Counted from the first letter of the stretch, positions 42,972 to 52,116 are shown. The stretch: DNA of 64,000 nt from JAZSNL01 sp045536365 (GCA_045536365.1 JAZSNL010000018.1:1-64000); one strand, 5' to 3'. The notes: a model not told the origin generated them from the letters alone. Numbers and translations: made by a program.

Positions 42972-43000
42972 TTGACAGCAACTTTAAATTAGTGTATAAT
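42972..43000 (+). promoter_or_regulatory. Consensus promoter of the aminotransferase-TIR operon
   Basis: TTGACA (42972-42977), 17-bp spacer, TATAAT (42995-43000): a perfect consensus. Confidence 0.88.
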
Positions 43001-43017
43001 TTTAGTAGAGGTGTGTT

Positions 43018-43995
43018 ATGATAAAATTAAATAAGAATGAAAATAAAAATTGTAATAAAATCTTGTTTAAGAAAAACGAAATAAAACAATTTGAATATCC
43101 ACAAGGTTATGAACACCAACTTATTAAAATGATAGCAGCTAGAAATAATGTAAAGGAAAGTTTTATTACTATCGTAAATGGACTAGATGAAGGAATATTT
43201 TTATTTATGAATTTTATTAAAAGTAAAAATGGGAAAATTCTTCTAGATATTCCTAACTATTCTGGTATTTTTGCTATGATTCAATCCTTGAAAATCGAAG
43301 CTGTATTTAATCAACAAGGAGAATATTATGATTATACAAGCTTAATAACTTGTTTAGAAAATGATAAAACAATTAAATTTGTTTACATATCTAATCCTAG
43401 AAATCCATACGGGGATTATTTATCTGAAATAGAAAATATAATAAAATATTGTAATGAAAAAAATATTATAGTATTTTTAGATGAAGCATATATAGAATTT
43501 GTCGGACCTAATATTAATTATGTTAATACAAGTGAATATGATAATTTAATTATAGGTAGAACATTTTCAAAAGCATATGGCCTTGCTGGAATAAGGTGCG
43601 GATATTTAATTAATTGTAATAAAGAATTCCAAGAAGAATTAAATAAATTAAGGTTATCTCAACCATATCATGTTAGTGAATATACGTTAAAATGTGCATT
43701 GAAAGCCTATAATGATATAAGAAGGTTAGATAATGGAATCGAAAAAATAAAAAAAGAAAAAGAATTACTATACAAAACATTAGATAATTTTAATATTAAA
43801 TATATTAAATCTGATACTAACTTTATTATTGTTTTCTTTGAAGAGGAACTAACACAATTCTTATTTAATAATAACATTTTAATTGAACAGTTAGATAAAT
43901 ATCGACAATCTAATGGTGTTCGAGTATCAATAGGAGATAAAAAAGAAATGAGATACTTGAAACATCTTATAAAAACATTTTATGGAGGAAAATAG
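43018..43995 (+). CDS. PLP-dependent aminotransferase (class I/II, HisC-like)
   Basis: 325 residues. Fold-type I features: VYISNPRNPYG (Asn126 region contacting PLP), FLDEAYIEF (Asp155, Tyr158) and the Schiff-base Lys185 in GRTFSKAYGLAGIRCGY. It resembles histidinol-phosphate/threonine-phosphate aminotransferases but is about 25-35 residues shorter than usual HisC. There are no histidine or cobalamin genes nearby. It is the first gene of a two-gene unit with a consensus promoter; the TIR gene starts 1 bp after its stop. In this setting it may make or remove an amino-acid-like signal, or be an enzyme recruited to defence; this is inferred. Confidence 0.85.
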   Translation: MIKLNKNENKNCNKILFKKNEIKQFEYPQGYEHQLIKMIAARNNVKESFITIVNGLDEGIFLFMNFIKSKNGKILLDIPNYSGIFAMIQSLKIEAVFNQQGEYYDYTSLITCLENDKTIKFVYISNPRNPYGDYLSEIENIIKYCNEKNIIVFLDEAYIEFVGPNINYVNTSEYDNLIIGRTFSKAYGLAGIRCGYLINCNKEFQEELNKLRLSQPYHVSEYTLKCALKAYNDIRRLDNGIEKIKKEKELLYKTLDNFNIKYIKSDTNFIIVFFEEELTQFLFNNNILIEQLDKYRQSNGVRVSIGDKKEMRYLKHLIKTFYGGK

Positions 43996-43996
43996 G

Positions 43997-44986
43997 ATGA
44001 CTTATGATTTATTTATATCATATAAAAGTGAAGATTATAAGATTGCTAGCGATATTAGAAAAAAATTGTTAGAGGTTGATGAAAAATTAAATATTTTTCT
44101 ATCTGAAGTAACCTTAGAGAAAATAGGTAATTCAGAGTACCTACGAGTAATTGAAAACGCAATAGAAAATAGTAAGAATATGCTTGTTGTAGGATCTAAT
44201 ATAGAACATTTAACATCAAAGTGGGTAACATACGAATGGAGTCTATTTAAGATTTATAAATTAAATGACAAAGAAGGTTTTTATAGAAACCTATTTCTTG
44301 CAATAGATTATGATAATGTCGATGTTAAAAAACTACCAGGGACTCTATTAATGTGTGAGTGTATTGATTATACTAACATTAGTAAAATATATGAGTTTAC
44401 TAAAGGAAACTCAGAAAAAGAACTACGTGAACGTCAAAATGGATATTATTTAATTCAACAAATTTTTGAAAATATGGGTTGGCGAGATACTGTTTTTGTT
44501 ACTCCAGAAAAATTTGGTGAGTATGAAAAAAGCATATCAGATGAATTAAATGCTGTTACTATTGTTAGTCATTCTTTAATTCATGATGCCCCTGGAGGAG
44601 CCTTATTTAATTCAGTAAAAAGCAATTTATTAAAAGGTATAAAGTATAATTATATATTTTTAAATAGTGGTAATGCCTATGGTATTCTAAGAAGAATCTA
44701 TAAGGGGCATAGCGAGGAATGTAGAGAAAACTTATTATTAGAAATATCAGACGATTCTTTTTGGGCTCTAGGTAATTATGCATGTGTTACTATATATGAA
44801 TTTAATACTAATCGTCCATCAGAAGGTTTTTTAAGAGTTTTAGTTGAATCTAGTGATAGATCAGAATTTCCAATATATTTAAGAATGTCAGAACTATTTG
44901 TGGATAATATATGGAATTGTATAGAAAACTATAGAAGAAATGGCTCTATACTCAATTTTAAAGAAAAATACATTAATCAGATATAA
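43997..44986 (+). CDS. TIR-domain protein
   Basis: 329 residues. The N-terminal TIR domain (about 1-140) has YDLFISYKSEDY at strand A, a SNIEHLTSKWVTYEW segment with candidate catalytic Glu80, and LPGTLLMCECIDY later. This is the TIR_2-like form of bacterial NAD-consuming effectors. The C-terminal domain (about 165-329: TIVSHSLIHDAPGGALFN, GIKYNYIFLNSGN) is of unknown fold, perhaps a sensor. ATG 43997 is used because GGAGGA lies 6 bp upstream; the in-frame ATG 43982 would place that site inside the gene. Coupled to the aminotransferase gene. A predicted NADase effector in abortive infection. Confidence 0.85.
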   Translation: MTYDLFISYKSEDYKIASDIRKKLLEVDEKLNIFLSEVTLEKIGNSEYLRVIENAIENSKNMLVVGSNIEHLTSKWVTYEWSLFKIYKLNDKEGFYRNLFLAIDYDNVDVKKLPGTLLMCECIDYTNISKIYEFTKGNSEKELRERQNGYYLIQQIFENMGWRDTVFVTPEKFGEYEKSISDELNAVTIVSHSLIHDAPGGALFNSVKSNLLKGIKYNYIFLNSGNAYGILRRIYKGHSEECRENLLLEISDDSFWALGNYACVTIYEFNTNRPSEGFLRVLVESSDRSEFPIYLRMSELFVDNIWNCIENYRRNGSILNFKEKYINQI

Positions 44987-45020
44987 AAATAAATGAAAAA
45001 GGCCCTTTAAAGAATAGTAT

Positions 45021-45092
45021 GGTCTGAAAAAACCGTCTAGAAATAGACGGCTTTTAGTTTACAAACACACACTCTTAATGGTATAATAATAA
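45021..45092 (+). repeat. 72-bp direct repeat, copy 1 (hairpin plus promoter-like tail)
   Basis: Starts GGTCTGAAAAAACCGTCTAG and ends in GGTATAATAATAA. It includes the stem CCGTCTA/TAGACGG with T-tract (a terminator for the TIR operon), then a TTTACA...TATAAT pair. It matches 52045-52116 with only a few differences. Both copies are preceded by a GGCCCTTTAAA segment. Confidence 0.8.
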
Positions 45093-45099
45093 CGTAAGA

Positions 45100-45262
45100 C
45101 TATTTACGTTTAGGGTTCCCTTTTATAGGGATGTCTTTGTTTAATGAATACATAATTCTATTTCGTAATCTATTAAAACTGTGTATCCATTAGCAAACTT
45201 TATAATCGTTTTGATTCTTGAATTATCTTCTTCAATAGGACCATTGGAAAGTCGTTTTCATT
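45100..45262 (-). pseudogene. ISL3-type transposase C-terminal fossil
   Basis: On the minus strand the sequence reads NGPIEEDNSRIKTIIKFANG, then after a frameshift RLRNRIMYSLNKDIPIKGNP and stop. It is the same C-terminal region as the 22387-22545 fossil (KNRIIYSINKDIPLKNN), so both derive from related elements. The gap 44987-45434 also holds the 72-bp repeat and the promoter at 45350; nothing else is seen. Confidence 0.7.
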
Positions 45263-45349
45263 GGTTTCTAATGAAGGAGTTTTTTATTAAATAATTATAT
45301 TTAAATAAATTAAAATTAATATATTAATTTACCTAATCTAGTCATAGTA

Positions 45350-45378
45350 TTGATATTTTTTGGAATTTATGATATAAT
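45350..45378 (+). promoter_or_regulatory. Promoter of the LRR-radical SAM operon
   Basis: TTGATA (45350-45355), 17-bp spacer, TATAAT (45373-45378), about 56 bp before the first start codon. Confidence 0.75.
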
Positions 45379-45434
45379 AGATAAAAAAGGAACATAGTGC
45401 TTTTATTTATTATTATATGTATGAGAGGTGTAAT

Positions 45435-46106
45435 ATGAAAGATTTAATTGACACAATTAAAAAAGAACTATATAAAAAGAATTCAGGACTACATGTTACT
45501 GGAAAAAAATTCATGGAAATTTTTAATATTACATTTAATGATATTGAACAATTCGAAAAAAATTCAAGTGAATACATGCATAGAGGATTTTATATAAGTT
45601 GTTCTTCTAAATATGCTGTAGAAGTAATAAATATGTTTGATAAAATAGATTATATAGAATGGGAACAAAACAGTATTGTTAAATACACCACAAGAGATGG
45701 AAAAATAGATTACAGTATAGATGAATCAGAAGTTGGCAAAACTGCAGATATAATGGAATTGATTAAATTGAGTGATGAAATATCTGTTTATGTAGAATAT
45801 AGTTTAAAAGATTTTGTTTCGTATAATAAATCGCTAGAAGAATATGTTGTTATGTTGCCATCATTAAAAGAACATATGGATTTGTTTTGTGAAAAATTTG
45901 AAGAAAGAACATTAATATTTTTAGATTGTGGAGATCCGGATTTTGATGCTGATTATATTATAAAAAATCATGAAATAATAGAAAAAAAGATGGATTATGC
46001 ATATCTTTTTTCCAAAGAAGAAAAAATTGGATTTATATATTCCTTAATTTTCTTTTCTTATGATGTGCCATTAAGCGAGACTTTAAAAATGTTAAATCTA
46101 TATTAG
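45435..46106 (+). CDS. Uncharacterised protein, first gene of the LRR-radical SAM operon
   Basis: 223 residues, acidic, soluble, no signal peptide or clear motif. ATG 45435 is used since GAGAGGTG lies just before it; an in-frame ATG at 45417 would put that site inside the gene. The sequence alternates short beta strands and helices (GFYISCSSKYAVEVINMF, then YIEWEQNS), suggesting an alpha/beta fold. It lies 16 bp before the large LRR gene, with GGAGG between. The function is likely tied to the operon but not predictable. Confidence 0.6.
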   Translation: MKDLIDTIKKELYKKNSGLHVTGKKFMEIFNITFNDIEQFEKNSSEYMHRGFYISCSSKYAVEVINMFDKIDYIEWEQNSIVKYTTRDGKIDYSIDESEVGKTADIMELIKLSDEISVYVEYSLKDFVSYNKSLEEYVVMLPSLKEHMDLFCEKFEERTLIFLDCGDPDFDADYIIKNHEIIEKKMDYAYLFSKEEKIGFIYSLIFFSYDVPLSETLKMLNLY

Positions 46107-46122
46107 TATATATGGAGGGCTT

Positions 46123-48654
46123 ATGAGATTAAATGAAATAATTACAAAAATTCATGAATCTGAAAATCATCTAATTATATGTGAAGAAAAGATGAATGAA
46201 CTATTAAATAGTATAAATCTAGTTTTAAATGAAGAATTAAAAAATGATATTTTATCAGTCATTGGACTACTAACTAAATATATTGAAATAGTTTTTTTAT
46301 CAAATGATAAAATATTGACTACAAAGTTTTCTAAAAAAATTTTAGAAAAAAATCTTGATCTATTTAATGAGATAAATAAATATGATGATGAAGAATATCT
46401 AAAACAAAAAAAGGAAGAACTAATTAACTTTATAAAACTTATCAATAAATATGATAATAAACTATATGAAGATATTCTAATATATCTATTACATATTTTC
46501 TTCCTTAAAGGTTATCTTTTAATTGATGAATACGAGTTTATAATATCATTAATAGAAGGTGTAGAAATAAGAATAGGTGAATATGATAATAAATGGAGTA
46601 AAATATATAAACCTAGCATTTTAGAAAAAATTAATAAAATTACATCTAATAAAGAAAATATCTTAAAACATTTAAAAATAGTTAATAATATCTTAATAGA
46701 AATAATTGATCCAAAACAATGTGATTGTTTATTAATTCCTAATACTGTTATTGGATTTTCAGAAAAAGTATTTAAAGGTAATAAATACTTAAGAGCTGTT
46801 AAATTTGAAGAAGAATTTGTTTTAAACAAAATACCTAAAAAACTATTTGAGGAATGTGAAAATTTAGAATATATTGATCTTAGTAACACAGATATTTTAG
46901 AAATAGATGAAAAATGCTTCTTCAACTGCCATAATTTAAAAAAGATTAAAGGTATTGAACAAATAGAAAAAATAGAAGACGAAGTATTCAATGGCTGTGA
47001 AGGATTATTATGGGACTATGATAAAAATGAATCAAGTTATACAGAAACTGGTTTATATATTCTTAATCAAAGAAAAATAATAGAAAAAATAACAAGTCAT
47101 AACAAAGAAAATGTTAAATACATTACTATTTTAGAAATAAACAAAAATAGATCTCTTAGTAAATTATATGAAATAAAACAAACAAGTAAAGTTAATCTTG
47201 GAGATGAAGTAAACATAATAAGCTCAGATATAAATAGTAAATGTATAGTAAGCAAAATATATGAAGGTCCAAGACCAAAGCCAACTGGATATGCTTCAAT
47301 ACCTAATCAAGAATATAAAGATAAAGAAATTCAAGTGGTTAAAAAATGTACAAAAGAGAATATAAACTTTATTTTAAAAGAAATGAGCGGTTATTTTAGT
47401 GATAAAATTATAACTCCACAACAGTGGGATAAATCTAGTTTTGACGAAAAGAGAAAGAGTTACAATTATACAACAGATGAATATAATAACTTTTTATCTT
47501 TAGGAAAAGAAAGTAGAGAAACTAGATATCAAAAAATGAAACAATACGCAAAAAATTCAACATTTGATGATATTGATTATGAAAAAGCTAAAAAAGAATT
47601 TTATGAGTGTGCCATAATTAAAAACAATGCATTAATAAAATTAACTAAATATCTTGAAGTATTATATATTCCAAAAGAAATTATCGCTTTAAGAAAAAAT
47701 GCGTTAAATAATTGTATATATACAAGAAGAATAATATTTGAACATCGTGAATCAAAGATGTATTGTGATGAATTTAACTATGTATATTTACTTAATACTT
47801 GTTGTATTGATTTATCTAATTTTGAAATAGATTATCAATTCTTTAAAAGAAAAGTCCCTTATCTTTTTGAAATAAAAATAGCTGCAGATAATCCTAAATA
47901 TGCAGTTCATAATTATGGTGTTTATTCAAAGAACTACTATGAACTTCATAAAATATTATCTTCACAAAATGAAGGATACTCTTTCCATATGCATCCTAAT
48001 ACATTCGTTACAACTAGTTTTTGTTATGAAAATACCAATGTTGGTAAAATTTATTTAAATAATTTTGTTGATGAATATCGTATTAGAGGAGCTTATCCAA
48101 CAGGTGCGAAAATACCGTTTTCAATTATTGAAAAAGATAATATATCAGTTTCTAACGAATATGAATACGTATTTAATACAATGCAGTTAATTAAAGTAGG
48201 ACCAGTTGATTGTGAACTCAATACAAATTCTTATCCTAGTGTACTTGCATATGGTTCGTTAGTAAATAAAGATGATATTATAACAATTAAAAATGAGGAA
48301 ACTACTTTAGATTTAATCGTAAAAGAAGCTAAAGTATGTAATAAAAAATCACATATTGCTGAAGACATTCGTTCTAACTATAAAATCGTAGTAGATATTC
48401 TTAAATTAAAAAGAAAAGACAAAAATAAAAAATACGTAGAAATTGATATTTCTAATTGTAAACATGTTCCTATCGTATTAGATGATGATTATCCTTTCAA
48501 TTATGATAAAGATATGATTTATCAAATTAATCAAGCAAGACTTGGAAATGTTGCTTATATAAAAGAATTAATAAATTACTATAAAAATAAAAACGTTATT
48601 AAATACGAATATTGGAATAATATTTTAAATAATAAGGAAGGAGTTAATCTATGA
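46123..48654 (+). CDS. Large cytoplasmic LRR_5 (BspA-like) protein
   Basis: 843 residues without signal peptide or membrane helix. A helical N-terminal part (about 1-190) is followed by BspA-type LRRs (about 200-300: IPNTVIGFSEKVFKGNKYL, FEECENLEYIDLS, CFFNCHNLKKI), a beta-rich insert (about 330-400), and further LRR-like or partner-binding segments (about 500-700: LEVLYIPKEIIALRKNALNN). It overlaps the next gene by 4 bp (ATGA-type), so translation is coupled. BspA LRRs are normally extracellular; a leaderless one in an operon with a radical SAM enzyme suggests an intracellular scaffold or a modified substrate. Confidence 0.72.
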   Translation: MRLNEIITKIHESENHLIICEEKMNELLNSINLVLNEELKNDILSVIGLLTKYIEIVFLSNDKILTTKFSKKILEKNLDLFNEINKYDDEEYLKQKKEELINFIKLINKYDNKLYEDILIYLLHIFFLKGYLLIDEYEFIISLIEGVEIRIGEYDNKWSKIYKPSILEKINKITSNKENILKHLKIVNNILIEIIDPKQCDCLLIPNTVIGFSEKVFKGNKYLRAVKFEEEFVLNKIPKKLFEECENLEYIDLSNTDILEIDEKCFFNCHNLKKIKGIEQIEKIEDEVFNGCEGLLWDYDKNESSYTETGLYILNQRKIIEKITSHNKENVKYITILEINKNRSLSKLYEIKQTSKVNLGDEVNIISSDINSKCIVSKIYEGPRPKPTGYASIPNQEYKDKEIQVVKKCTKENINFILKEMSGYFSDKIITPQQWDKSSFDEKRKSYNYTTDEYNNFLSLGKESRETRYQKMKQYAKNSTFDDIDYEKAKKEFYECAIIKNNALIKLTKYLEVLYIPKEIIALRKNALNNCIYTRRIIFEHRESKMYCDEFNYVYLLNTCCIDLSNFEIDYQFFKRKVPYLFEIKIAADNPKYAVHNYGVYSKNYYELHKILSSQNEGYSFHMHPNTFVTTSFCYENTNVGKIYLNNFVDEYRIRGAYPTGAKIPFSIIEKDNISVSNEYEYVFNTMQLIKVGPVDCELNTNSYPSVLAYGSLVNKDDIITIKNEETTLDLIVKEAKVCNKKSHIAEDIRSNYKIVVDILKLKRKDKNKKYVEIDISNCKHVPIVLDDDYPFNYDKDMIYQINQARLGNVAYIKELINYYKNKNVIKYEYWNNILNNKEGVNL

Positions 48655-49292
48655 AAATAAGAACAGATTTTGTAACTAATAGTAGTAGTTCTTCATATGT
48701 AGTTCAACTTTTTTTAGAAAACAATGATACAAGTGATACAACTGCGAATAATAAAACAAAGATTCTTGATTATAAAAATTATGAATTTGATTATCCTTCT
48801 TTAAAATTCTTTGGAGGAAAAGCTCCTAATGGTATGAAAAGTTCATTCGAAAGTTTATCAAAATATAATGATTCAATTCTATGGGTTTTAGAAGCATTTA
48901 GTATTTTAGAAAAAGAGATCACTGGTATGCAAACTCAAAATGATAATGAGGAAAGCAAGTATGCAGAAGCAATAGTAGAAAAATTAAAAAAATCTAATAA
49001 TGATATAACTGATTTTACTCATATTGTTTTATCAGAAAAAATAATAGGATATGGAGAATCATATGCCGAAACAGGAATTTATGAACTATTTAAGGGATTA
49101 ACTCTTGACGAAATTAATGCTGATATCACCGCATGTGCTAAAAAATATAATGTTTCAGTTGAATCAATGGAAGTTTACAAAGAACATTTATTAAAAAATG
49201 TAACATATATAGGAGTTACTAGAATTCATAAATATTCATTATATACTAACAAATATGAACAAACAATTGTTTTAGAAAAAGGAATAAATTAA
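48651..49292 (+). CDS. Protein with MKIRTDFVTNSSSSSY N-terminal motif, candidate modified substrate
   Basis: 213 residues. It begins MKIRTDFVTNSSSSSYVVQL, a start I recall from many otherwise different proteins of low-GC gut bacteria, often near radical SAM genes. The rest is a mixed alpha/beta domain (about 40-213) with no known active site; GYGESYAETGIYELF is the most distinctive part. AAGGAGG precedes the ATG, which overlaps the LRR gene by 4 bp. The radical SAM gene starts 16 bp later. The poly-Ser N-terminus could be a recognition tag or target for that enzyme; this is inferred, not shown. Confidence 0.6.
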   Translation: MKIRTDFVTNSSSSSYVVQLFLENNDTSDTTANNKTKILDYKNYEFDYPSLKFFGGKAPNGMKSSFESLSKYNDSILWVLEAFSILEKEITGMQTQNDNEESKYAEAIVEKLKKSNNDITDFTHIVLSEKIIGYGESYAETGIYELFKGLTLDEINADITACAKKYNVSVESMEVYKEHLLKNVTYIGVTRIHKYSLYTNKYEQTIVLEKGIN

Positions 49293-49307
49293 ACAGAGGA
49301 TGATATT

Positions 49308-50408
49308 TTGGAAACAAGTAATATTATATATAAAATAACAGAAGATACAATTTCTAGATACGATAAAAAATATAATTTCATGTCATCGTTTAATCGAAAA
49401 ACCGGATGTTATATAAGAACAAATGTTTTAAAAGATGGAGTTGAAACCGATGAAGAACCATTCATGGCATCATATCCTCATCTAATAGATGTTGGTATTA
49501 TGGGACATTGTATTCATGGTACAAGTGGTCTATGTGTTAAGGCAGGTATTGAATGTTATCAAAATGGTCTCTCAAAAAAGGAAAATAATATGTCCTTAGA
49601 AAACTTTGAAAGAATATGTAAAGAATCATCAGGATTAATAGATCAAATTGCTTTAGGTGGTAGAGGAGATCCTGATTGTCATGAAGAATTTGAAAATATT
49701 TTAAAAATATGTGAAAAGTATTATATTGTTCCTAACTATACAACATCAGGATTATTAATGAATAAAGAAAAAGCAGAACTTTCAAAAAAGTACTGCGGAG
49801 CTGTTGCTGTAAGTTGGTATCGAAGTGAGTATACGTTAAAAGCAATAAATTTATTATTAGAAACAAAAGTAAAAACAAATATACATTTTGTTGTAGATAA
49901 TAATTCTATTGATGAAGCTATTGATTTATTAAGAAATAATAAATTTCCACTTGGAATTAACGCAGTAATATTTTTATTATTTAAACCTGTAGGCCAAGGA
50001 ACAAATAAAAATATGTTAAAAAAAGATGATATAAGAATAAAAACATTCTTTGAAGAAGTAGAAAAACTTCATCCTTTTAAAATTGGCTTTGACAGTTGTT
50101 TTGTTCCCGGAATAATAAATAATATGAAAAGAGTAGATTATAATTCAATAGATACTTGTGAAGGATCTAGGTTTAGTATGTATATTTCACCTAATATGGT
50201 AGCACTTCCTTGTAGTTTTGATCAAGATTATAAATACGCTTATGATATTAAAAATAATACTATCGCCAACGCATGGGAAAGCAAAGAATTTAATAATTTT
50301 AGAAATATTTTAAAAAATAGTTGTTATTCATGTAAGAGAAAAAACTATTGTTACGGTGGTTGCCCTTTAATAAAAGAAATAGTATTATGCAGTGATATAA
50401 AAATATAG
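49308..50408 (+). CDS. Radical SAM/SPASM-like enzyme with atypical cysteine spacing
   Basis: 366 residues, TTG start with AGAGGA 8 bp upstream. Where the usual CxxxCxxC would lie, it has GHCIHGTSGLCVKAGIECYQ: Cys68, Cys76, Cys83, a Cx7Cx6C spacing. QIALGGRGDPD follows at the place of the GGEP motif. The C-terminal SPASM-like part is standard: CEGSRFSMYISP, PCSFDQ, then CYSCKRKNYCYGGCP. So it is a radical SAM fold relative with an altered cluster loop. It sits after the FVTNSSSSS protein in a compact operon. Expected to modify a protein or peptide in the operon; reaction unknown. Confidence 0.75.
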   Translation: METSNIIYKITEDTISRYDKKYNFMSSFNRKTGCYIRTNVLKDGVETDEEPFMASYPHLIDVGIMGHCIHGTSGLCVKAGIECYQNGLSKKENNMSLENFERICKESSGLIDQIALGGRGDPDCHEEFENILKICEKYYIVPNYTTSGLLMNKEKAELSKKYCGAVAVSWYRSEYTLKAINLLLETKVKTNIHFVVDNNSIDEAIDLLRNNKFPLGINAVIFLLFKPVGQGTNKNMLKKDDIRIKTFFEEVEKLHPFKIGFDSCFVPGIINNMKRVDYNSIDTCEGSRFSMYISPNMVALPCSFDQDYKYAYDIKNNTIANAWESKEFNNFRNILKNSCYSCKRKNYCYGGCPLIKEIVLCSDIKI

Positions 50409-50418
50409 GAGGTAAGAT

Positions 50419-51963
50419 ATGTCAACAAAAAGTATTAAATCAGTATTTGATAGTATAAGTAAATATAATATTGAAAATAATTCTTTGTATTATGGACGTA
50501 AACTACTTAAATATTTTGGGAATAATAATATCAATTTTTTAGAGTTGAAAGCAGAAGAAATTTCTGAATGTTCATTTAATAATTGTTCAATTGAAAAAAT
50601 AACTTTTTCAGAAGGATTAGTAAAAATAAGTGATAATGCATTTTCTAATTGTAACATAAAAGAAATGTTTTTTCCTTCATCATTAGCATACTGTGATTTT
50701 AATAAACAAGGAACAGGAAAAACAATAGTTGTTTATGATCATACATTAAATTCTTCATTATCTAAATCAATAAAGTTAAATAATGAAATAACTTTGAAAA
50801 CAAAAAAAGAATATGAAGAATATAGATTAAATGAAAGTAATGATAAAAAAGAAAAACAAAAACTATTAAAGGCAAAACTAAAAAATAAATACAAAAAGAT
50901 TTTTAATTATGATTTAGTTCTTACAAACAATGTTCCTATTGAAGTATCAATAATGGATGCAGAAAAAGAAATTTTTCAAAATTTTATTCATAAATGCTTC
51001 AATAAAGCACTTCTATCTGATGAATGTCAGGAAATGCTTTATCAATTAGAAAACTTAGAATTTAATAAAGATATTAGAACAAATAAATTAAAAGAATATT
51101 TAAATGAAACTATAAAAGCAAACAATGTTATAGAAAAACTATATAATGAGTCAATAAAGTTATTTAAAAATAAAGAATTTACTAAAGCATATAATAATTT
51201 TATTACTATTAAACACTATAAAGATTCTAGCAATTATATAGAAAAATGCATAATTTTCATCATAGAAGAAATTAAAATTGATTTAAGAGAAGTAACTAGT
51301 CAAAATGAAATAGAAAAGTATATTGATTTTTTAAAACAACTAAAAAATCCAAAAGCAGAAGGACTTATTAAGGAATGTGAATATGTTATTTCACAATTAA
51401 AACAATTAATATCTTACGAATTTCACATTAAAGGAATTTCAAAAGATGGGTATAAACATATTCAAATTTTAGTGTATGAGCACTTCAGTAATAAACACCT
51501 TTATAATAAAATTAATAAATTATTGATTATCGCAAAAGAACGAAAATATCGAGTAGTAATAAATGAATGTGATAAATTAATTAGATTAACTCGTAAAGTA
51601 TTAGCAAAAGAATCTAACATATCTGATAGAACAGAAACATTTATACTTAGACTTGAATGTATTAAAGCAATAGCTGAATTTACAAAAGACTATAGTATTT
51701 ATGATGACTTAGCTTCTACTATAGATGATAGCAGCACTTATGAATATTCTGATTTAGATCTTGTATCAAAGAAAATTGAATATTTTTATTTAATTAATGA
51801 ACATCGTAATGTGGAAGATAAAATAAAGAAATATGAAGGAATTAAAAAATCTATAATTAAAGAAAGAAGAAAAAAAGTATTTAAAAAAGTATTATTAATA
51901 ACTTCTATAATACTAGTTTTCATTGCGATAGTAGTTGCAATAATATTATTTGCTTTATCATAA
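50419..51963 (+). CDS. LRR-like, coiled-coil, tail-anchored membrane protein
   Basis: 514 residues. An N-terminal LRR_5-like part (about 30-95: LELKAEEISECSFNNCSIEK, then ISDNAFSNCNIKEMFFPSSL) leads to a Lys-rich coiled coil (about 130-165), a TPR/SEL1-like region (AYNNFITIKHYKDSSNYIEK) and a final membrane helix (about 490-512) with almost no tail. So the bulk is cytoplasmic and tail-anchored. The TPR-like part resembles the one in the giant J-domain protein at 5634. It follows the radical SAM gene by 10 bp with AGGAGG, and is the last gene of the operon. Confidence 0.65.
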   Translation: MSTKSIKSVFDSISKYNIENNSLYYGRKLLKYFGNNNINFLELKAEEISECSFNNCSIEKITFSEGLVKISDNAFSNCNIKEMFFPSSLAYCDFNKQGTGKTIVVYDHTLNSSLSKSIKLNNEITLKTKKEYEEYRLNESNDKKEKQKLLKAKLKNKYKKIFNYDLVLTNNVPIEVSIMDAEKEIFQNFIHKCFNKALLSDECQEMLYQLENLEFNKDIRTNKLKEYLNETIKANNVIEKLYNESIKLFKNKEFTKAYNNFITIKHYKDSSNYIEKCIIFIIEEIKIDLREVTSQNEIEKYIDFLKQLKNPKAEGLIKECEYVISQLKQLISYEFHIKGISKDGYKHIQILVYEHFSNKHLYNKINKLLIIAKERKYRVVINECDKLIRLTRKVLAKESNISDRTETFILRLECIKAIAEFTKDYSIYDDLASTIDDSSTYEYSDLDLVSKKIEYFYLINEHRNVEDKIKKYEGIKKSIIKERRKKVFKKVLLITSIILVFIAIVVAIILFALS

Positions 51964-52044
51964 AGGCCCTTTAAATTAGTTTAGGGTTCAAGTGATTTGC
52001 TCTATAAAGAAGTTTAGGGTTTTTACACCTTTAAAGAACTTTAG

Positions 52045-52116
52045 GGTCTGAAAAAGCCGTCTAGAAATAGACGGCTTTTAATTTGCAAACACACACTCTT
52101 AATGATATAATAATAT
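52045..52116 (+). repeat. 72-bp direct repeat, copy 2 (hairpin plus promoter-like tail)
   Basis: Near-identical to 45021-45092. It carries GCCGTCTA/TAGACGGC plus T-tract as terminator of the LRR-radical SAM operon, then a promoter-like TATAAT. The two copies bracket that operon exactly. Confidence 0.8.

Noticed and set aside
43982..43996. TIR protein start at ATG 43982
   Set aside because: The GGAGGA ribosome-binding site would lie within the coding sequence; ATG 43997 is at the right distance and starts the TIR strand A.
46167..46991. Minus-strand ORFs of 92 and 159 codons opposite the LRR gene
   Set aside because: Shadow frames of AT-rich coding sequence; composition is abnormal (Ser/Ile/Phe-rich) and no start signals.
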